64,000 nucleotides of DNA. It comes from Engelhardtia mirabilis (GTDB taxonomy: Bacteria; Planctomycetota; UBA1135; GCA-002686595). Both the position numbers and the translations under genes were made by a program. This document shows positions 60,842 through 64,000 of this stretch, piece by piece. Location: the NCBI GenBank assembly GCA_007751255.1, contig CP036296.1, forward strand, positions 1,116,001 through 1,180,000. Reading direction: 5' to 3'. Within the stretch, counting starts at the first letter, position 1; the number at the start of each line of letters is the position of its first letter. A model generated the notes under the pieces. The model was given only the letters and a program-made list of their open reading frames with translations, searched no databases and was not told the origin of the DNA.

Positions 60842-60847
60842 TAGAAT
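60842..60847 (+). promoter_or_regulatory. Candidate -10 TAGAAT, 8 nt before ATG
   Basis: TAGAAT preceded by GGGC lies 8 nt before ATG 60856, implying a nearly leaderless transcript. Confidence 0.4.
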
Positions 60848-60855
60848 CGCGGACC

Positions 60856-62637
60856 ATGCAAGTTCCTACCGGTCGCCGCTTCGCGCTCCTCCTGGGCCTG
60901 ATGGCCTGTCTCCCCACCGCCCAGGCCCAGTGGTCCAAGGCGGCCTCCACCAACGCTGTGCTCTCCGGCGGCAGCGGCGAAGAGGTCCAGGTCAAGCTGG
61001 CGCCGGCGTCGGACGGCACCACCTTCGTCAGCTTCTACGACAGCGACCCCGCCGGAAGCCCGGCCTTCGGCTACGACGTGGTGCTGCAACGCCTCGATCC
61101 CGCCGGCTCGGAGCTGTGGCCTCACGGCGGCATCACCGTCGCCGACCGCGGCTACTCGTCGACCCAGGACTACGGGCTCGACGCCGGCCCGAACGGCGAC
61201 GCGTGGCTGGCCTTCCGCGACGACCGCTTCGTCGGCGATCAGATCACCGCCGCGCGGGTGGCCGCCGACGGCACCCTGGTCTGGGGCGTGAACGGCGTGC
61301 AGCTCACGAGCACGACCGAGTTCGTCGCCTCGCCGCGCATCGCGGCCACCGACGACGGCGGCTGCGTGGTCGGTTGGACCCAGGGCAGCACGACGCGCCT
61401 GCAGAAGCTCGACGCCAGTGGCGCGCCCCAGTGGGGCGGCGGCGTGGCGATTCCGGTCGCCGTGGGCGAGACGGCCTCGCTCAGCTCCCTGGGTCGCTCC
61501 GAGGGAGGCGCGGTGATCCTGTCCTGGATCTCCCAGAGCGGCGGCTTCTTCGGTCCGAGGCACCTGTTGGCCCAGAAGCTCTCGTCCACGGGCGCGCCCC
61601 AGTGGCCCGGCGCCTCGGTGCCGGTCTTCACCAGCGGCTCGCTGCAACTGGGCAACTTCCCGCCGCTGGTGACCGACGGCGCGGGTGGGGCGCTGTTCAG
61701 TTGGTACGGCACCGGCCCGCTGCAGTGCTACGCCCAACACGTGCGCTCCGACGGCAGCCAGTCCTTCGGCGTGGCCGGCACCGGCGTGGAGGTCTCGACC
61801 AACGCGACGCAGATCCGCGTCAGCCCCAGCCTGGCCTACAACCAGAGCACCGACGAGGCCTTCGTCTTCTGGGTCGAGCAGAACTCGCTGCAATCCCTGC
61901 GCGGCGTGTCGGGTCAGAAGCTCGACGGCGCCGGCAACCGCCTGTGGGGACCTGGCGGCATCGAGTTCGTGCCCCTGGGTGGCGAGGATCCCTCCCAGGT
62001 CAGCACGGTGATCTCGGGCGGCGGCGCCGCCGTGGCCTTCACCGCCGGCCCCGGCTTCGGCCAGGACGAGGTCCGCGCCTTGCGCGTCGACAGCGCGGGC
62101 GTGCTCCAGCACGCGATCGTGACCATCGCCTCGACGCCCTCGTCCAAGGACGACGTGGCCATCGCGGCCGGGCCCTTCGGCGACACCTTCGTGGCCTGGC
62201 ACGGCGACGAGAACGGTGGCGGCAACGACGTGTTGGCCCAGAACCTCTTGCCCGGCGGCGGCCTCGGCCCCGCGGCCGGCGGCCTGTCGCACACCGCGGG
62301 CGCGAACCTGGATTCCCTCGCGGCCACCGTCGGCGCCCTGGGCGGCAACCTGGACCTGCAGCTCGACCTGACCACCTCCGGCTATCCCTTCGGGGCGGTC
62401 TTCGGCTACCTGGCACCGGCCGTGCTGCCCTTCGGCGGGGACGTGATCCTGGTCGACTTCACCGGGCTCGAGCTGCTCGGCCTGCCCGTCGGCGTCGGCC
62501 CGGTGGCCAGTTGGTCCCTGCCCCTGCCGGCCTCGCCGGTTCTGTGCGGCCTGCCGGTCTACACCCAGGGCGTCCACGCGGACCTGGCCCAGCCCCTGCG
62601 CCTGTCGAACGCCGTCGACGTCTACTTGGGTCTGTAG
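60856..62637 (+). CDS. Secreted beta-propeller-like repeat protein
   Basis: A protein of 593 residues from ATG 60856 with a signal peptide (FALLLGLMACLPTAQAQ). About eight repeats carry the pattern DxxGxxxxxW and LQKLDASGAPQWGGGVAIP / AQKLSSTGAPQWPGASVPV, with SDGAGGALFSWYG-like strands: probably a beta-propeller of the secreted surface protein type. The last 90 residues (from LDLQLDLTTSGYPFGAVFG to RLSNAVDVYLGL) form a separate domain similar in outline to the C-terminus of the FG-GAP protein at 42816-45332. Function unknown. A strong terminator follows. Confidence 0.82.
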   Translation: MQVPTGRRFALLLGLMACLPTAQAQWSKAASTNAVLSGGSGEEVQVKLAPASDGTTFVSFYDSDPAGSPAFGYDVVLQRLDPAGSELWPHGGITVADRGYSSTQDYGLDAGPNGDAWLAFRDDRFVGDQITAARVAADGTLVWGVNGVQLTSTTEFVASPRIAATDDGGCVVGWTQGSTTRLQKLDASGAPQWGGGVAIPVAVGETASLSSLGRSEGGAVILSWISQSGGFFGPRHLLAQKLSSTGAPQWPGASVPVFTSGSLQLGNFPPLVTDGAGGALFSWYGTGPLQCYAQHVRSDGSQSFGVAGTGVEVSTNATQIRVSPSLAYNQSTDEAFVFWVEQNSLQSLRGVSGQKLDGAGNRLWGPGGIEFVPLGGEDPSQVSTVISGGGAAVAFTAGPGFGQDEVRALRVDSAGVLQHAIVTIASTPSSKDDVAIAAGPFGDTFVAWHGDENGGGNDVLAQNLLPGGGLGPAAGGLSHTAGANLDSLAATVGALGGNLDLQLDLTTSGYPFGAVFGYLAPAVLPFGGDVILVDFTGLELLGLPVGVGPVASWSLPLPASPVLCGLPVYTQGVHADLAQPLRLSNAVDVYLGL

Positions 62638-62674
62638 GACCCGAGCCGATCGGCGCTCGAAGGGCGCTGACCCC

Positions 62675-62726
62675 GCGCGCCCCGCGCCCGACTGCCCCGA
62701 GTGGCAGTCGAGCGCGGGGCGCGCGC
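62675..62726. terminator. Bidirectional terminator with a long GC-rich stem
   Basis: 62675-62696 pairs with 62703-62726 (GCGCGCCCCGCGC and CGACTGCC arms, small bulges) around a 6-nt loop. It sits between convergent genes ending at 62637 and 62728. Confidence 0.8.
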
Positions 62727-62727
62727 A

Positions 62728-63870
62728 CTACCGCAGCAGGTAGCAGGTGTCGCAGGGCGACTTGACCCGATCGGTGTTGAGCGTGGCGCGCAGCTCGCGG
62801 TAGGTCTCGCCGTTCCAGATCTCCCCGAAGGGCTGCTCGCTCAACTCCCCGGTGACGATGAACTGGTGGTGGCAACAGGTGCTGACCTTGCCGTCGATCT
62901 GCAGGTAGGCCTTTTGCCACAGGAAGCCACACTCGCGCTGGGCCAGCTTGAAGCGCTGGCCCGCCTTCTGGGCCAGGTAGTTGAGGCCCTGGGTCAGGGT
63001 CGGGCGCCAGGGACTCAAAGCGCGCTTGGCGCGCATCGCCAAGCTCGGGCGAGCCGTCGGTCGTGGCAACCGCACGCCCGGCACGGTGAACACGATCCCG
63101 TAGCCGGCCGCGAGGTCGACGCACCGTTGCAGCACCTCGCGCACGTGCGCGTCGCCCTCGAAGTCGAGGATCTCCGGCGCCATGCTGGGGTGCACGGCGA
63201 TCGCCGGCGAGGCCGTGATCGAGTAGGCGTCCCACTGGTGCCCCAGCTCGATGAAGCCCGGCAGGTCGTCGAGGTTGCTCCGCATCAGCACGTAGTTGAA
63301 GTACGTCAGCGGCCGCCGGAAGAACGGCAAGCTGCGTCGCACGTCGCGGAAGCGCTCGATGTTGCGCACGGTGCGCTCCCAGTTGGCGCGTACGCGCACG
63401 CGCTCGAAGACCTCCTTGGTCGAGCCGTCGAAGGAGATCACCATCTTGTTGACCACGCGCGCCAGCCGCTCGAGCTCCTCGTCGTCGCCGAGCAGGGTCG
63501 CGTTGGTGGTGATCTCGAGCCGCAGGTCGTGGCGCTCGACGTCGTCGAGGACCTGTGCCATGAAGGGTTTCGGCACGCAGAAGGGATCGCCCATGACCGT
63601 CAGGGAAATCTCGCTGATGTGGTCGAAGAGCTCGTCGCGGATCCGGAAGTAGACCTCCGGCTCCATGATCTGTTGCGGCACGTCGTAGAGCCCCTGGGCG
63701 CACATGGTGCAGCGCAGGTTGCAGATCGTGGTGTGGTTGAGGTTGACGTGGACGGGGTAGCCGTCCATGCGCGGGCTCTTGCGCCGCTCGGCCACGATCG
63801 AGGTCAACTCGTTGCGCCAACGGCGGAGCTTGCGCCGCAGGCGGCGCAGGGGCCCGGGTCGCGGCAGCAC
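62728..63870 (-). CDS. Radical SAM protein with SPASM-like C-terminus, N-terminus may extend beyond the window
   Basis: At least 380 residues. The first clear start is GTG 63870, but the frame stays open without a stop to the right edge, so the real start may lie upstream. The SAM iron-sulfur cluster motif is CNLRCTMC (CxxxCxxC, near residue 50), preceded by VHVNLNHTTI; VMGDPFCVPKPF, ITTNATLLGDDEEL and VISFDGSTKEVFERVRV fit the radical SAM fold. The C-terminal CGFLWQKAYLQIDGKVSTCCHHQ and CDTCYLLR supply cysteines for auxiliary clusters (SPASM-type). These enzymes modify peptides or sugars; the substrate is not evident. An Ala/Lys-rich low-complexity stretch precedes the GTG. Confidence 0.85.
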   Translation of the reverse strand: MLPRPGPLRRLRRKLRRWRNELTSIVAERRKSPRMDGYPVHVNLNHTTICNLRCTMCAQGLYDVPQQIMEPEVYFRIRDELFDHISEISLTVMGDPFCVPKPFMAQVLDDVERHDLRLEITTNATLLGDDEELERLARVVNKMVISFDGSTKEVFERVRVRANWERTVRNIERFRDVRRSLPFFRRPLTYFNYVLMRSNLDDLPGFIELGHQWDAYSITASPAIAVHPSMAPEILDFEGDAHVREVLQRCVDLAAGYGIVFTVPGVRLPRPTARPSLAMRAKRALSPWRPTLTQGLNYLAQKAGQRFKLAQRECGFLWQKAYLQIDGKVSTCCHHQFIVTGELSEQPFGEIWNGETYRELRATLNTDRVKSPCDTCYLLR

Positions 63871-64000
63871 CAGCCGCGGGTGGCGCGTCCACGCGGCGCC
63901 GGGCTTGGCCGGAGCCGAAGCGGCCTTGGCGTGATCCGCAAGAGCTCGTTCAGTGCCACGCGGACCGTCGGTACCAGTCCTGTCGTCGATCGCGGGTTCG

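Overview
The window is about 70 % GC and densely coded. It looks like a chromosomal piece of a planctomycete (Planctomycetota). That call is an inference from the gene content: paired sigma-70-like factors and membrane Ser/Thr kinases, a DUF1501/DUF1800 pair, CRTAC1 and FG-GAP type secreted repeat proteins, an RelA/SpoT-type HD protein, several sulfatase-like proteins and many lipoproteins. No rRNA, tRNA, CRISPR array or intact insertion sequence was seen.

Layout. 1-2108: a Ser/Thr kinase cut by the left edge, divergent from a sigma factor, followed by a SIR2-domain protein (2174-3259). 3256-7589: a minus-strand operon of a secreted protein, DUF1800 and DUF1501. 7640-7802: a long inverted repeat related to a second element at 51240-51331. 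8064-12760: a CRTAC1-type secreted protein, an AAA/DUF4143 ATPase with a perfect AT-rich palindrome in front of it, and two small exported proteins. 12959-20274: signalling genes, namely a sigma factor fused to a membrane helix and an exported domain, a coiled-coil exported protein, and a sigma/kinase pair. 20387-23683: a SWIM-SNF2 helicase.

23.7-28.8 kb is a clearly lower-GC island with a two-gene Gabija-type defence pair (OLD-family ATPase/TOPRIM nuclease plus UvrD-like helicase) and a small unknown gene. 29.5-45.3 kb returns to high GC: PqiB/PqiA, two amidohydrolase-like exported proteins, small lipoproteins, a LOG-family protein, isocitrate dehydrogenase with an NAD-type signature, an esterase and a large FG-GAP repeat protein.

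45.4-59.7 kb is the most intriguing part. It combines sulfate activation (ATP sulfurylase, APS kinase), four alkaline-phosphatase-superfamily proteins, two tiny ribbon-helix-helix-like proteins, three TPR-like lipoproteins and an unknown membrane protein. Five otherwise unrelated proteins here end in the same C-terminal LxxLGY tail. One of the small proteins is preceded by an array of palindromic operator-like sites. 60.2-63.9 kb holds an HD hydrolase, another secreted repeat protein and a radical SAM/SPASM protein whose reading frame stays open to the right edge.

Several genes have a TAnnnT hexamer only 7-10 nt before the start codon, suggesting leaderless or nearly leaderless mRNAs, while a few others have clear Shine-Dalgarno sequences.
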